Counted from the first letter of the stretch, positions 1 through 9,327 are shown. The stretch is 64,000 bases of DNA from UBA1161 sp002311745 (GCA_050018415.1 JBEKAB010000004.1:1-64000), one strand, 5' to 3'. Translations and numbers: made by a program. Notes: generated from the letters alone by a model not told the origin.

Positions 1-3000
1 CCAGGTCGTTGTCCATCTGGTCCAGCTTGCTGGTGGAGGAAATCAAGAAGGTTGGCGCCGGGCCGTTCACGGTCCCGATCACCAGGACGTTGTGGTTGGT
101 GTGTGATCGGAAGGCGCCCACGGAGGCCACCGTGGCCGTCGCGCCGTTGGTGAGGGTCAGGCCGGCCAGGTGCTGCGTGGTATTGAACAGGACCGAAGCG
201 CCCGAGCCGTTGACCGTGAGGTTCACCTTGGGATCCGTAAGGTCGGTGGAGGAATCCGCGGTGAAGGTCAGCGAGCCGCTGGTGAGGTTGAGAGCGCCCG
301 TGGTGCTGTTCCACGTGTACACCGCGCCGGCAGACGGCGTGATGTACGACGGCAATCCGGTCGACTGAGCTTCGCGGAGATTGAACGTGAGCTGCGGCGC
401 CTCGTAATGGCCGTCGATAGCAGAGTTCATTTCACCCGCAAAGCTGGCGCGGACGGTCGAGTTCTCCGGGGTGATCACCAGGCGGAACTTTTCCCCTCCG
501 TTGCTGTTGAGATACCCGATGAGGGTGTTCTCGGCTGACGGGCTGTAATCGATCAGCGGCAGTTGCACCGCCGTGTCCGCCGGGGTGTTGGCGTTCCAAT
601 TCACCTGGCCCAGAAGGACCGGTGTGCCCAGTTGCGTGCCCAAGCCTTCGGGCTCCTTGGTGGTGTCGTAGTACAGCGGGTTGGGTGTCCCCGCTACGCC
701 GAGTGCGGGATCAATGTTGGTCGTCGTATCCGGCACGAGGTAGACATCCAGCGGGCCGCTGGTTCCCGATGGCGCCGGGCCGGACTGCGCGACCGTCAGC
801 GTGATGCTGTTGATCGCCTGGACCGTGTGAGCGGGAATGAACGTGTCGACGCCGGTGGGGTTGGGAACGGTGGGATCATTGAACTCCAGCACGCCGTACG
901 ATGGGTAGCTGGTCGCGCTGCCCGCGACGTTGAAATACGCATACGGGTTGCTCGTGGCCGAGGTTGGGATGTACGGGCCACTGGTTTCCACGCTGGAGTT
1001 GTCGCTCCTGTACTGCGTGAGGGTTTGGGTGTTCGACGGCGTGTTGGCGATGTCCACGATGGTCACGATGGCGCTGGAGGGGGTGCCGAGAAGGCCCAGC
1101 GTCGTGGAGGGACTGCTGGTGGTGCTGGGACTGCTCAGTGTCAGTCGCAGCGCCTTGTTCCCGCCCATGTTGGGAACGTCGGCGATGGGGATGTTGAACG
1201 TCGCGCTGGTCTGGTTCGGGGCGAAGCTCAGGACACCGCTGGTCGCGACGTAATGAGTGCCGGCCAGCGCGGTGCCGTCGCTCGTGGCATAGTTGACGTT
1301 TTCGCTGTCGGAGAGATTGGTTCCGCTGCGAAGCACGGTGATGGCCACGGTGCCGGCCGTCTCGTTGACGGCATAGTTGGCGGCGGAGAAAGCCACCGTC
1401 TCCGTGGTCTTGACCTGAGTTTCAGTGGTGGTCAGCGATAGCAGCGGCGGGTCCGCCACGCCCGCTATCGGCTCATCCTGCCAATCGGCGGCAAACGCCG
1501 TCGTTTCGGGGGTGATGGCAATTCGGAACGGCGTGCCGCTGTTCAGATCGGCCAGGATCGTGGACGCAAACGACCCGGCTCCGGAGCCGAGGCTCGCCGG
1601 CGTGTACGTGTCGTACCCGACCACCGAGTTGCTGAAGCTGAACGTTCCCAGCAGCGTTGCCGAGGACGTCCCGCCCTGGCCGTTGAGGCCGTTCACGTCC
1701 GCCGCCTGGAAGGTCAGCGAGCTGGTCGGGGTGGTCGTTTCACTGTTGGGAATGAAGTAAATATCGAAGTTACCCGCGTGCCCGCCGTAATTGCCCGTGG
1801 TCGCCGTGTTGTACAACTGCAGCGACAGGTTGGAGAGGCTGTTGACCGTCCAGCCCGCCGCGGGGTACACGGTCGGCGTCGCCGTGGGTGAGAATTCCAT
1901 CACTTCGTAAGCGAGGTAGCCGAACGAGCCGCTGCCGTTGCTGGTGGACCCGTTGACGACGGCGTACTGCGGATTCGTCGCGTACACGCCGCCCGTTTCA
2001 ACGTCGTCCACTTCGGATGGATTGCCGGTGACGTTGTTGGTCAGCGGCGCCTTGTCGACGATCGTGACCGCCGCCGTGGTTTGGCTTCCCAGCTGTGCCG
2101 TGGCGGTGGCGGCGGTGGGACTGCTGAGCGTCACGTTGAACGCCTTGTTGCCGCCCTGGCTGCTCGCGTTGGTGATCGGCACGGAGAACGTCGCCACGGT
2201 CTGACCGGCGGCGAAGTTAAGCGTCCCGCTGCTGGCCGTGTAATTGGTCCCCGAAAGGGCGGTGCCGTTGCTCGTGGCGTAGTGGACGGTGCCGCTGTCG
2301 TCGGAGTAGCCGGTGCGAAGAACGGAAACTTCCTCCAGACCGGCCGTTTCGTTGACCGTATAAGTTGCAGAGCTCAGGCTGTACTGCTCGGTTGGGGCCG
2401 CGTCGCCGGTCAGACTAAATACTGGGGACTCATTCGTATAGATGTTGGACCAGTCGGCGGCCATCGTTGACGTCTCCGCCGTGACCGCAATTCGGAAGTC
2501 CCCCACCGTGTTGTTCAGGTCAGTGAGAATCGTGTTCCACGCTCCCGACGCCGAATTGACCCCGGAGAACGTGTACGTCGCGTATCCCACCGTGCTCGCC
2601 TGGCTGGATGTGAACGTGAACGAGCCCAGCAGGATGGGATTGCCCTGGTGCAGTCCGTCGGCGTTGACCCCGAACGTCAGGCTGCTCGTGGGCGTGGTCG
2701 CATCGCTGTCTTGGATGAGCCAGACGTCGAAGTTGCCTGCAACGCCGGCGTAGTTTCCGCTGCTGGCTGTGTTGTACAGCTGCAGCGTAGCGCCCGTAAT
2801 GTCCGACAATTTGTAACCGGGGACGCTGGTCGCAAATGTCATCAATCCGTAGTTCGAGTAGGCGAACGTTCCGGTGCGACCGGAAACCGGGGATTGGTTC
2901 GCCACAATATACGCATTATTGTTGATATTCCCGCTCTTAAGCGTTGGACCGGTGGTTTGGATGTCGTTGGTGTATGTCAAACCGGCGGTGAAATTGACTG

Positions 3001-3106
3001 AGCTAAGCAGGACGCGCGGTTCGATCGCCTCGATCACGGCGCGATCCATTCGATTTCTCTGTTTCTGTGTGGTGCGACGTCCTTTTCGTGTGACGGTGCT
3101 AAACAT
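1..3106 (-). CDS. LEPR-XLL surface protein with Calx-beta repeats (3' end outside window)
   Basis: The minus strand is open from an ATG at 3106 to the window edge (at least 1035 codons, no stop). A strong ribosome site (AAGGAGAAGG) lies just upstream of the ATG. Residues 28-36 read IEPRVLLSS, the LEPR-XLL motif found near the N-terminus of large planctomycete exported proteins, after a basic stretch. Two Calx-beta domains are visible, near residues 240-350 and 570-685; the first contains SSGTLNFAAGQTVATFSVPI. They alternate with three copies of a roughly 170-200 residue beta-rich module (around 40-240, 360-560 and 700-900) sharing phrases such as NFDVWLI/NFDIYFI and ILLGSFTF. Composition is rich in Thr, Ser, Asn and Gly. 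Probably a secreted or wall-associated adhesin-like protein. No catalytic domain is visible in the part present. Confidence 0.85.
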   Translation of the reverse strand, partial: MFSTVTRKGRRTTQKQRNRMDRAVIEAIEPRVLLSSVNFTAGLTYTNDIQTTGPTLKSGNINNNAYIVANQSPVSGRTGTFAYSNYGLMTFATSVPGYKLSDITGATLQLYNTASSGNYAGVAGNFDVWLIQDSDATTPTSSLTFGVNADGLHQGNPILLGSFTFTSSQASTVGYATYTFSGVNSASGAWNTILTDLNNTVGDFRIAVTAETSTMAADWSNIYTNESPVFSLTGDAAPTEQYSLSSATYTVNETAGLEEVSVLRTGYSDDSGTVHYATSNGTALSGTNYTASSGTLNFAAGQTVATFSVPITNASSQGGNKAFNVTLSSPTAATATAQLGSQTTAAVTIVDKAPLTNNVTGNPSEVDDVETGGVYATNPQYAVVNGSTSNGSGSFGYLAYEVMEFSPTATPTVYPAAGWTVNSLSNLSLQLYNTATTGNYGGHAGNFDIYFIPNSETTTPTSSLTFQAADVNGLNGQGGTSSATLLGTFSFSNSVVGYDTYTPASLGSGAGSFASTILADLNSGTPFRIAITPETTAFAADWQDEPIAGVADPPLLSLTTTETQVKTTETVAFSAANYAVNETAGTVAITVLRSGTNLSDSENVNYATSDGTALAGTHYVATSGVLSFAPNQTSATFNIPIADVPNMGGNKALRLTLSSPSTTSSPSTTLGLLGTPSSAIVTIVDIANTPSNTQTLTQYRSDNSSVETSGPYIPTSATSNPYAYFNVAGSATSYPSYGVLEFNDPTVPNPTGVDTFIPAHTVQAINSITLTVAQSGPAPSGTSGPLDVYLVPDTTTNIDPALGVAGTPNPLYYDTTKEPEGLGTQLGTPVLLGQVNWNANTPADTAVQLPLIDYSPSAENTLIGYLNSNGGEKFRLVITPENSTVRASFAGEMNSAIDGHYEAPQLTFNLREAQSTGLPSYITPSAGAVYTWNSTTGALNLTSGSLTFTADSSTDLTDPKVNLTVNGSGASVLFNTTQHLAGLTLTNGATATVASVGAFRSHTNHNVLVIGTVNGPAPTFLISSTSKLDQMDNDL

Positions 3107-3603
3107 GAGCCTTCTCCTTCCTAGAAATTTGATCCCCGCCTGGATGCCCGATGCTCGAACCCGACTGTCAAGAAACCGCTTTCCAAGTTCGAACACCGCC
3201 CAGGCAAATTTTCGTAACGAAAATCCCTTTCTGTAACAGGTGCACTGGTTGCCCAGTGAGGTTTGTCTCTCCCTTCCCGAATGGTGGGCGGACTCTAGAC
3301 CGACAAGATCGCTCCAATATTTTTCGCCGGTGAATTCTTCTGTTTGTTTCCGTTAAGCGGATTTTCGCGAGATGCGTCGGGCTCATCGTGAATCGCGCAC
3401 GCTTGCCCGCTGCGGGAAATGTTGCTTTGCCGAGGCCGTGCACTTCACCTGATCACCTGTCGCGTCTGGGCGGCGCCCATCCGCGTCGTCAACAGAATCT
3501 TCACCTTCGCCATGCGCCGTCTGAATTTTGGGGAGACATTCGGCGGGTAACGTCGCCTCCGTCCGGCGGTTTCTATGGCTCATTTCACAGGCGGGAAACA
3601 CCC
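3107..3603. other. divergent intergenic region
   Basis: This gap separates the minus-strand surface protein from the plus-strand gene at 3604. It must hold promoters for both directions, but no convincing -35/-10 pair was found. A small inverted repeat (CACTGG, 4-base loop, CCAGTG) lies at 3243-3258. The short open frames here have no convincing start site or protein character. Confidence 0.5.
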
Positions 3604-4065
3604 ATGATCGAACAGCTTCGGCGATTCCTCGGCTCGCGGCTTGGAAGGGCCGTGGCCATCTGCTTCACCTTGTTGGCGCTAGGCTGGGCGGCCGCGACGA
3701 CGGTTTCTTACTTCCACAGCGACACCCCCAGCAGCGCCTTTTCCAGGATGTTCATCTGCACCGAAACCCAAAAGCCCTTTTCGCACAAGCTGGAGGTGGG
3801 TGAAACCGTCCCGGTTTACTCGCCCTACAGCGGCAAAAACACGGGCGTGCCCGCCGAGGCTTGCTATTGGACGGCCGACGGCGGCGCCAAGAGCGAACCG
3901 ACTTGGGTTTTGCTCAATGAGCTGGCAGGGAAGGAGGGTCCGACCTTCTGCCCCGACTGCGGCCGGCTGGTGGTGGGGCATAACCCCGCTCCGCGGCCCG
4001 GCGCCAAGCCGCCGCCGACCCCGAGCGAGTATTTCGCCGCCCTGGGATCCAACCCCCCGCGATGA
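3604..4065 (+). CDS. small membrane-anchored protein of unknown function with CPDC motif
   Basis: 153 residues if started at ATG 3604; an upstream in-frame start at 3388 would add a 72-residue extension without protein character. The N-terminus is basic and is followed by one hydrophobic segment near residues 15-33, so it is probably anchored with the rest outside the inner membrane or in the periplasm. The C-terminal half has a Cys pair (FCPDCGRL) and a Pro-rich tail; another Cys precedes the region (FICTETQKPF). It may bind metal, but no family was recognised. It lies about 80 bases before the prepilin-type gene on the same strand and may be co-transcribed with it. Confidence 0.6.
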   Translation: MIEQLRRFLGSRLGRAVAICFTLLALGWAAATTVSYFHSDTPSSAFSRMFICTETQKPFSHKLEVGETVPVYSPYSGKNTGVPAEACYWTADGGAKSEPTWVLLNELAGKEGPTFCPDCGRLVVGHNPAPRPGAKPPPTPSEYFAALGSNPPR

Positions 4066-4144
4066 ACGCCGGGCGCTGGGGCTGATTCAGAGCCGTCGCT
4101 ACGCGGTTGACGCTTGGGAAGTGCTCTTCAATGGGAGATCCATC

Positions 4145-5164
4145 ATGCTCGTAGTCCCTCGGGTGAGGTCCACCCGCTCCGCGAACGGATTCACGCTGGT
4201 CGAGCTCTTGGTCGTCGTTGGGATCATCGCCGTATTGATTTCAATACTGCTGCCCTCTTTGGCCGGCGCCCGTCGCGCGGCCAACACGTTGAATTGTGAG
4301 TCCAATCTCCGGCAGGTCGGCATCGCCATGCTCATGTATGCCCAGCAGAACAACGGCGCCATCCCCGGCAACGGCTGGACATCGTCCGCCTTCCTCTACA
4401 ACATCAAAGGCAACAAAAATTACAACTGTCCCAACGTATGCCAGGTCTGGGATTGGCAGGCTCCCCTTGCCAAGCTGATGGGCCTGCAATTCGACGAGGG
4501 CTACACTCTTGCCTCTCGCCAGTCGCGATTCCTGGCTCTTTGCCAATATGGTCCGTTTCAGTGCGCGGAAAACGACATTCTGGCGCCGCCGTACGCCTCT
4601 TCGCCTATTCAGGTCGTCGCCCCGTTGATTTCCTATAACACGGCTTTGATCTTTCAGATGGCCTACGGCTCCGGCGACGTCACCAGGTTTCAGAAATACA
4701 TCAACACCGGCACCTATCGACCCAACCTCAACAAGATCGGCACCTCGGCGGCCAAAATTTTCATGTGCGACGGCGGACGGTGGAACGACGGCAGCGTGGT
4801 CGGACCTCCGGACTACAATCTGAGCTGGGACGGCTCCGGCCAAACCGGAACCGTGTCTCCCGGCGGCGCCTATTCGGATTACGGCCCCTGGAGCGCCTAC
4901 ACCCGCGCTTTTGCCTTTACACCGAATTTGACGGCCCTGTATTCCATGCGCCACGGCGCGCGCACCCAGACCAAATTCCTTTCCGAACTCAAATTCGACG
5001 CCCTCTACTTCGACGGGCACGTTGAAACCCTGACCGCCCAGGAAGGAATGAACCCGTCCCTCTGGATGCCCAAGGGCACCATTCTTCCCCAGACGGAAAT
5101 GTGCGATACTGCCAAGGAGTTTTACCTGCCCCCCGGCGCGACCCAGTTGAACATCGCGCAGTAA
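4145..5164 (+). CDS. prepilin-type N-terminal cleavage/methylation protein (planctomycete type II pseudopilin family)
   Basis: 339 residues. After a short basic leader comes the class III signal peptide GFTLVELLVVVGIIAVLISI: Gly before the cleavage point, Phe at +1, Glu at +5, then the hydrophobic stalk helix. The rest is a long globular domain with N-linked-like aromatic segments, and near the C-terminus the phrase ALYFDGHVETL, resembling the H-X9-DG segment typical of the very expanded planctomycete pseudopilin family. It should be processed by a prepilin peptidase and built into a type II secretion/type IV pilus-like fibre or stay membrane-bound. A GGGAG ribosome site precedes ATG 4145. 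A PilT-like ATPase lies at 19110, not adjacent. Confidence 0.9.
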   Translation: MLVVPRVRSTRSANGFTLVELLVVVGIIAVLISILLPSLAGARRAANTLNCESNLRQVGIAMLMYAQQNNGAIPGNGWTSSAFLYNIKGNKNYNCPNVCQVWDWQAPLAKLMGLQFDEGYTLASRQSRFLALCQYGPFQCAENDILAPPYASSPIQVVAPLISYNTALIFQMAYGSGDVTRFQKYINTGTYRPNLNKIGTSAAKIFMCDGGRWNDGSVVGPPDYNLSWDGSGQTGTVSPGGAYSDYGPWSAYTRAFAFTPNLTALYSMRHGARTQTKFLSELKFDALYFDGHVETLTAQEGMNPSLWMPKGTILPQTEMCDTAKEFYLPPGATQLNIAQ

Positions 5165-5208
5165 GCAACGCGTTTTGCACGAGGGTCCGGCAAAAGAGTG
5201 AGCATCCC

Positions 5209-6195
5209 ATGAGCCATGCCAAGGCCTTGAAGTTCAGTTTGATGGGTGTTTTCGTTTGGATGTTGGCGTCGGCGCCGCCGGCCGCCGCGTGGATCGACAC
5301 GGGCCATCGCATCATTTCGCTCATTGCCTGGGCCGATCTGACGCCCGCCGCCCGGGCGAAGATTGCGGAAACTCTCCAGCAACATCCGCGCTATAAGGAA
5401 GATTTGCTGGCCGACCTGCCCGCCGACGCGGCCGAGGCCGACACGGATCGTTATGCCTTCGGCATGGCTTCGACTTGGCCGGACGTCGTGCGCAACCAGG
5501 CGAATCCCATGCACGCGGCTTACAACCACCCGGCCTGGCATTACATCGACATTCCGTATTGCATTGGCGGGCAGACGGCGCAGCCTCCGCCGCAAACGGG
5601 TCCCGGTCCGCACAATGTCGTCGAGGCTTTGGCCAAGAGCACGGCGGATTTGAAGAACCCGGCCCTCGCCGCCAGGGACAAGGCGATCGCGTTGTGCTGG
5701 GTGCTGCATCTGTGCGGCGACATTCATCAGCCCCTGCACGCCTGTTCCCTGTTTTCGCCGCAATTTCCGGACGGCGATCAAGGCGGCAACGCCTTTTACG
5801 TGCTTCGCGAGCCGCCGTATCCCGATTCGCGCATGAAGCTTCACCTGCTTTGGGACGAACTGCCCGGGCAATACAAGAGCGAGGAAATCTGCGCCGATCT
5901 CGCCGCCGCCTTGCGGGCCGATCCCCGCTACGGCCGCAGCGCTTTGAAGGACGCCCTGGCGATCACGGACTTCGCCGCCTGGGCCAACGAAAGTCATGAA
6001 CTGGCGATCCATTACGCGTACCGCGACGGCACGCTGGTGGGCGCGGCCGCCTCGGAATCATCGGGCGCCGACCAGGAGCCTCCCGGATTGCCTCGCGGTT
6101 ATCTGAAACAGGCCGAGGAGATTGCCATGCGCCGCGTCGCGCTCGCCGGCTATCGCACCGCCGATCTGCTCACTTCGATCTTTGATGCGAAATAG
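5209..6195 (+). CDS. secreted S1/P1-family nuclease
   Basis: 328 residues starting at ATG 5209. A signal peptide ends in a run of small residues (PPAAA) directly before Trp; in this family the mature N-terminal Trp itself is a zinc ligand. The other zinc-ligand landmarks are visible in order: WIDTGHRII, HYIDIP, HLCGDIHQPLH, DGDQGGN and LHLLWD. Length and motif order fit the trinuclear-zinc S1/P1 nucleases, which cleave single-stranded DNA/RNA and remove 3' phosphates. It is likely exported to scavenge nucleic acid. It starts 44 bases after the prepilin gene and may share its transcript. An in-frame upstream start at 5101 would overlap the pilin gene and destroy the signal peptide. Confidence 0.92.
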   Translation: MSHAKALKFSLMGVFVWMLASAPPAAAWIDTGHRIISLIAWADLTPAARAKIAETLQQHPRYKEDLLADLPADAAEADTDRYAFGMASTWPDVVRNQANPMHAAYNHPAWHYIDIPYCIGGQTAQPPPQTGPGPHNVVEALAKSTADLKNPALAARDKAIALCWVLHLCGDIHQPLHACSLFSPQFPDGDQGGNAFYVLREPPYPDSRMKLHLLWDELPGQYKSEEICADLAAALRADPRYGRSALKDALAITDFAAWANESHELAIHYAYRDGTLVGAAASESSGADQEPPGLPRGYLKQAEEIAMRRVALAGYRTADLLTSIFDAK

Positions 6196-6321
6196 CTCCG
6201 CGCCTCCGCATCATGCTTCAGAGCATTCCCAATTCCATCCCGCCCCGGACCCACCACAGCCGCTCGGGAGACTGGCCATCCCTGATGGGCGATCTCTTCA
6301 ACGAACTTCGGACCCGCGCGT

Positions 6322-7296
6322 CTATGGCGTGCCGGCGCATGCAGTCCTCGAGCGGCGAAGTGGTGGCAGCAAGTTCCACATGACCACGCCCGCGACGGCA
6401 ATCAAGAGGCCCAGGATCATGCTGATGCTCCAGCCGTAGGTTTGTCCGCCGAGACGCACATGCCACACCGCAGGCTCGACGCGCAGCAGTTCCAGCACGA
6501 ATCGCGCGATGCCTTCCAGGATCATCATGAGGGCAAAGACGCGGCCATCCGCGTGCGGCAGGGCGAAATAAGCGATCAGCAGGGCGGCCAGCAGAAATGC
6601 CGTGAACGAGCTGTACAACTCCGCCGGATGTACGCCCAAGGCGCGCGAGGCGGCGGCCAGACGCTGCAAGCGGGAGTTGTTTTGCATCTCCGGTGAATGC
6701 GGCGAGATCAGCCTGTACGATCCGTCGCCGGCCACGCGCAAAAGCTCCGGCGGCACGGTGATCTGCCCCTTGGCGAACTGATCCACGTACGCCTCGCTGT
6801 CATACGGGAACCGTACCGCCCAGGGCAGATCGCACCGCTCGCCGTAGCAGCAGCCGTTCAGGAAACAGCCGATGCGCCCCACGGCCAATCCAACCATCAG
6901 CACGGGCGCGACCACGTCCATGCCCGTCAGGATCGGCACCTTTTTTTTCCAGGCATAGAAGATGCAGCAGGGCGTGGCCAGCAGGAATCCGCCGTAGAAG
7001 GTCAATCCGCCCGCGCGCATGTCCGCGGCGTTGCCCAGATTTCGCCAGAAGGACAGCTCGTGACGCGTGTATTCGTGGAAATTTTCCAGCACGTGGCACA
7101 GCCGCGCGCCGATGACGCCGCTGACCAGCGCGATGATGGCCGCGTTGACGATGACGTCGGGATGGATGCCGCGTCCCTTGCCCAGCCACTGGCCGGTTTT
7201 CACGCAGGCCAGGAAAGCGACCACCAGCATCAGCCCGTAGCCGTAGACCGGAATCTCATGGCCCAGCAGCGAAAAGCGGAAAATTTCCTGAAGCAT
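6322..7296 (-). CDS. lgt: prolipoprotein diacylglyceryl transferase
   Basis: 324 residues, polytopic membrane protein. Moves diacylglyceryl from phosphatidylglycerol onto the lipobox Cys of prolipoproteins at the inner membrane. Supporting features are the early membrane segments beginning EIPVYGYGLML, the conserved GGLTFYGG-type loop, the Lgt signature GRIGCFLNGCCYG, and HPAELYSS before the last membrane segments. It is about 40-50 residues longer than many Lgt proteins because of a loop after the signature (about residues 180-240). It follows panD by 23 bases and is the last gene of the panC-MNT-HEPN-panD-lgt run on the minus strand. Confidence 0.95.
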   Translation of the reverse strand: MLQEIFRFSLLGHEIPVYGYGLMLVVAFLACVKTGQWLGKGRGIHPDVIVNAAIIALVSGVIGARLCHVLENFHEYTRHELSFWRNLGNAADMRAGGLTFYGGFLLATPCCIFYAWKKKVPILTGMDVVAPVLMVGLAVGRIGCFLNGCCYGERCDLPWAVRFPYDSEAYVDQFAKGQITVPPELLRVAGDGSYRLISPHSPEMQNNSRLQRLAAASRALGVHPAELYSSFTAFLLAALLIAYFALPHADGRVFALMMILEGIARFVLELLRVEPAVWHVRLGGQTYGWSISMILGLLIAVAGVVMWNLLPPLRRSRTACAGTP

Positions 7297-7319
7297 GCCG
7301 GCCCCGCTTTACGCCAGTC

Positions 7320-7697
7320 CTACTGGACGCGGGTGGGCTGGTCGATGGTTTCGATCGCCCGGTTGCGCTGGTCGACCAGGACGATGCGAGCGGTGTGTTT
7401 TTCCACCTCGTCCGGCTTGGCCAGCACGAAGCTCATGATGATGACTTTATTGCCGACCTGGGTGAGCCGGGCGGCGGCGCCGTTGATGCCGATGATCCCG
7501 CTGCCGCTTTCTCCCGGGATGACGTAGGTTTCGAACCGGTTGCCGTTTTCGCAATCGGCGACGACGACCGCCTCGTTGGGCAGCAGCCCGCTGGCCGCCA
7601 TCAGATCGCGGTCGACGGTGATGCTGCCGTGGTAATCGGCGTCCGTCATGGTGACGCTTGCGCGGTGAATCTTGGTCTTGAGCAGTTGGGTCAACAT
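7320..7697 (-). CDS. panD: aspartate 1-decarboxylase precursor
   Basis: 125 residues from ATG 7697. Pyruvoyl enzyme making beta-alanine from aspartate for pantothenate/CoA synthesis. The self-cleavage site is present as YHGSITVD; with this start the Gly-Ser pair falls at residues 24-25, as in the classical enzyme, which favours ATG 7697 over the TTG nine bases upstream. The loop FETYVIPGE and the segment GSGIIGINGAAA are typical. The C-terminus ends in the usual charged tail. It shares strand and probable transcript with panC, from which it is separated by the HEPN/MNT pair. Confidence 0.95.
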   Translation of the reverse strand: MLTQLLKTKIHRASVTMTDADYHGSITVDRDLMAASGLLPNEAVVVADCENGNRFETYVIPGESGSGIIGINGAAARLTQVGNKVIIMSFVLAKPDEVEKHTARIVLVDQRNRAIETIDQPTRVQ

Positions 7698-7744
7698 TGC
7701 GTTCAATTGTAGGGGCGCGGCGTCAAGGATAACAGGGCCGGCCG

Positions 7745-8131
7745 TCAGGACGGCGTGGCCAGAAGCGGTTGCAGGGCGTCATGCAATCGGCGAGCGGCCT
7801 CAGCGGCGCGTGTTGCCACATCCCGGTCCGCCCATTGCCCCGGATATCGGTAAATGACGGCGGACATACTCAGGAATTGCAGTTCCCGTTCGTCCCATTT
7901 CCAACTGGATTCGACTTCTTGCAACAGGCGGTGCAGTTGCACGAGATCGTGCGTTTTGGGTGGAACCACCCGGCGGGCAATCAACGCGGCCTTTATTAGT
8001 TTCTCCACGCACTGTTGGCTGAGAAAACAGATCAGATCCCAATTGGGCGCATCGCCGCGATCGATTTCGGACAAGGCGGATTGAAGATCCTGGCTGGCCT
8101 TAGCCAGCCACTCGCGCACGACCTCGGTCAT
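7745..8131 (-). CDS. HEPN domain protein, putative toxin of HEPN/MNT pair
   Basis: 128 residues from ATG 8131, which has an AAAGG ribosome site 9 bases upstream; a GTG at 8161 is an alternative. An all-alpha HEPN protein of the COG2250 type: the helix with QQCVEKLIKAALIAR is followed by the active motif R54-x6-H61 (RVVPPKTHDL). Family members are often RNases or are held in check by a partner nucleotidyltransferase. The start overlaps the end of the MNT gene by 32 bases, implying translational coupling. By family knowledge the MNT partner neutralises HEPN by AMPylation; whether this one is toxic is inference. Confidence 0.85.
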   Translation of the reverse strand: MTEVVREWLAKASQDLQSALSEIDRGDAPNWDLICFLSQQCVEKLIKAALIARRVVPPKTHDLVQLHRLLQEVESSWKWDERELQFLSMSAVIYRYPGQWADRDVATRAAEAARRLHDALQPLLATPS

Positions 8132-8432
8132 ACAGGACCTTTCCCTTGTCCATCGCTTCACGCGCCAGGGGATCGTACTGCTGATATTGCCGTACCACCT
8201 CGTCGGGTCTTCGAACGATCAAATCGACGGCAAAGTTTGGCCGAATCGCCGACCAGATATCCATGGCGCGGTCCACCATCCGCCCCTGATAATCCATCAC
8301 AATAAGCAAGTCGACGTCCGAATGTTCATGTGCGGAACCGCCGGCGTGCGAGCCGAAGAGAATGATCTTCTCCGGATTGAATCGCTTGGCGATCTCGTCG
8401 GCCAACGCCTGAATTTCGGATGAATGGACCAT
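8100..8432 (-). CDS. minimal nucleotidyltransferase (MNT), putative antitoxin
   Basis: 110 residues. The minimal polymerase-beta-like fold is marked by the perfect motif GS-x10-DxD (from FGSHAGG to SDVDLLIVM), which holds the metal-binding Asp pair, and a later Asp in VDLIV. There is no substrate-binding extension, as expected for an MNT antitoxin. It precedes and overlaps the HEPN gene, the usual order for many MntA/HepT-type systems. The pair sits inside the panC-panD interval, 25 bases downstream of panC. Confidence 0.87.
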   Translation of the reverse strand: MVHSSEIQALADEIAKRFNPEKIILFGSHAGGSAHEHSDVDLLIVMDYQGRMVDRAMDIWSAIRPNFAVDLIVRRPDEVVRQYQQYDPLAREAMDKGKVLYDRGRARVAG

Positions 8433-8457
8433 GACGCCATTATACCCGCGCGATGGA

Positions 8458-9327
8458 TCAGGGGGTAAGGATCACATTGTCGATCAGCCGCACTTTCCCC
8501 ACGCGGGCGGCGACGGCCAGAACCGTGGGGGCGGAAATCAGCTCGACGTTCTTGAGCGTGATCGCGTCCACCGCGGCGACGTAATCGATCAGCAGCGGCA
8601 CGCGCCCTTGCGTGCCGGCATTCAGCAGAATGTTCTGCACCGTGGCGATCAGGCGGTTGGTCTGGCGCACGCCTTTGTCGAACTCGTCGCGCGCGGCAAA
8701 CAGGCCGCGGCTGATCGATAGCGCCCGCTGACGCTCGGCATCCGACAGATATTGATTGCGGCTGCTCATCGCCATCCCGTCCGGCTCGCGCACGGTGGGG
8801 CAGGTGACAATCTCAATCGGCCAATTCAGGGCCGCCGCCATCGCCGACAGCACGCGAAGCTGCTGGTAATCCTTTTGCCCAAAACAGGCGACGTTGGGCT
8901 GGACGATGTTGAACAGCTTGGCGACGACCTGGCACACGCCCTTGAAATGATTCGGTCGGATGCGGCCTTCCAGCATGCCGGTCAGGGGCGGGATGTCCAG
9001 ATGCACCTGCTCGGCCGCCGCATCGGCCAGCGCACCTTTGGGATACATCTCTTCCACGCTGGGGTTGAAGACCAGATCGACCCCGGCCGCGTTGCACTTG
9101 GCCAGGTCCTCTTCCAGGGGACGCGGATACTTGAAAAAATCCTCCTTGGGCCCGAACTGGGTTGGATTGACGAAGATGCTGACGATCACGTGCGGCGCGC
9201 GCTTACGGGCGATGTCGATCAGGGACAAATGCCCGGCGTGCAGGGCCCCCATCGTCGGCACCAGGGCCGCGCGGTCCAGCTTCCCGCGATGCTCGCGGCA
9301 TTCGGCGATGGTGGTGCACACGGTCAT
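8458..9327 (-). CDS. panC: pantoate--beta-alanine ligase
   Basis: 289 residues from ATG 9327; an in-frame GTG at 9345 would add six residues. ATP-dependent condensation of pantoate and beta-alanine to pantothenate. The nucleotidyltransferase HIGH-like motif is present as PTMGALHAGHLSLI, the ATP/pantoate region as VNPTQFGPKEDF, and the KMSKS-like loop as MAMSSRNQYLS. Length is normal. First gene of the minus-strand run leading to panD, whose product supplies beta-alanine to this enzyme. Confidence 0.96.
   Translation of the reverse strand: MTVCTTIAECREHRGKLDRAALVPTMGALHAGHLSLIDIARKRAPHVIVSIFVNPTQFGPKEDFFKYPRPLEEDLAKCNAAGVDLVFNPSVEEMYPKGALADAAAEQVHLDIPPLTGMLEGRIRPNHFKGVCQVVAKLFNIVQPNVACFGQKDYQQLRVLSAMAAALNWPIEIVTCPTVREPDGMAMSSRNQYLSDAERQRALSISRGLFAARDEFDKGVRQTNRLIATVQNILLNAGTQGRVPLLIDYVAAVDAITLKNVELISAPTVLAVAARVGKVRLIDNVILTP

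Noticed and set aside
9..3001. Several plus-strand open frames up to 292 codons opposite the left-end gene
   Set aside because: They overlap a continuous minus-strand coding frame with recognisable Calx-beta domains and a ribosome site; their translations are Arg/Gly/Val-rich shadow sequence.
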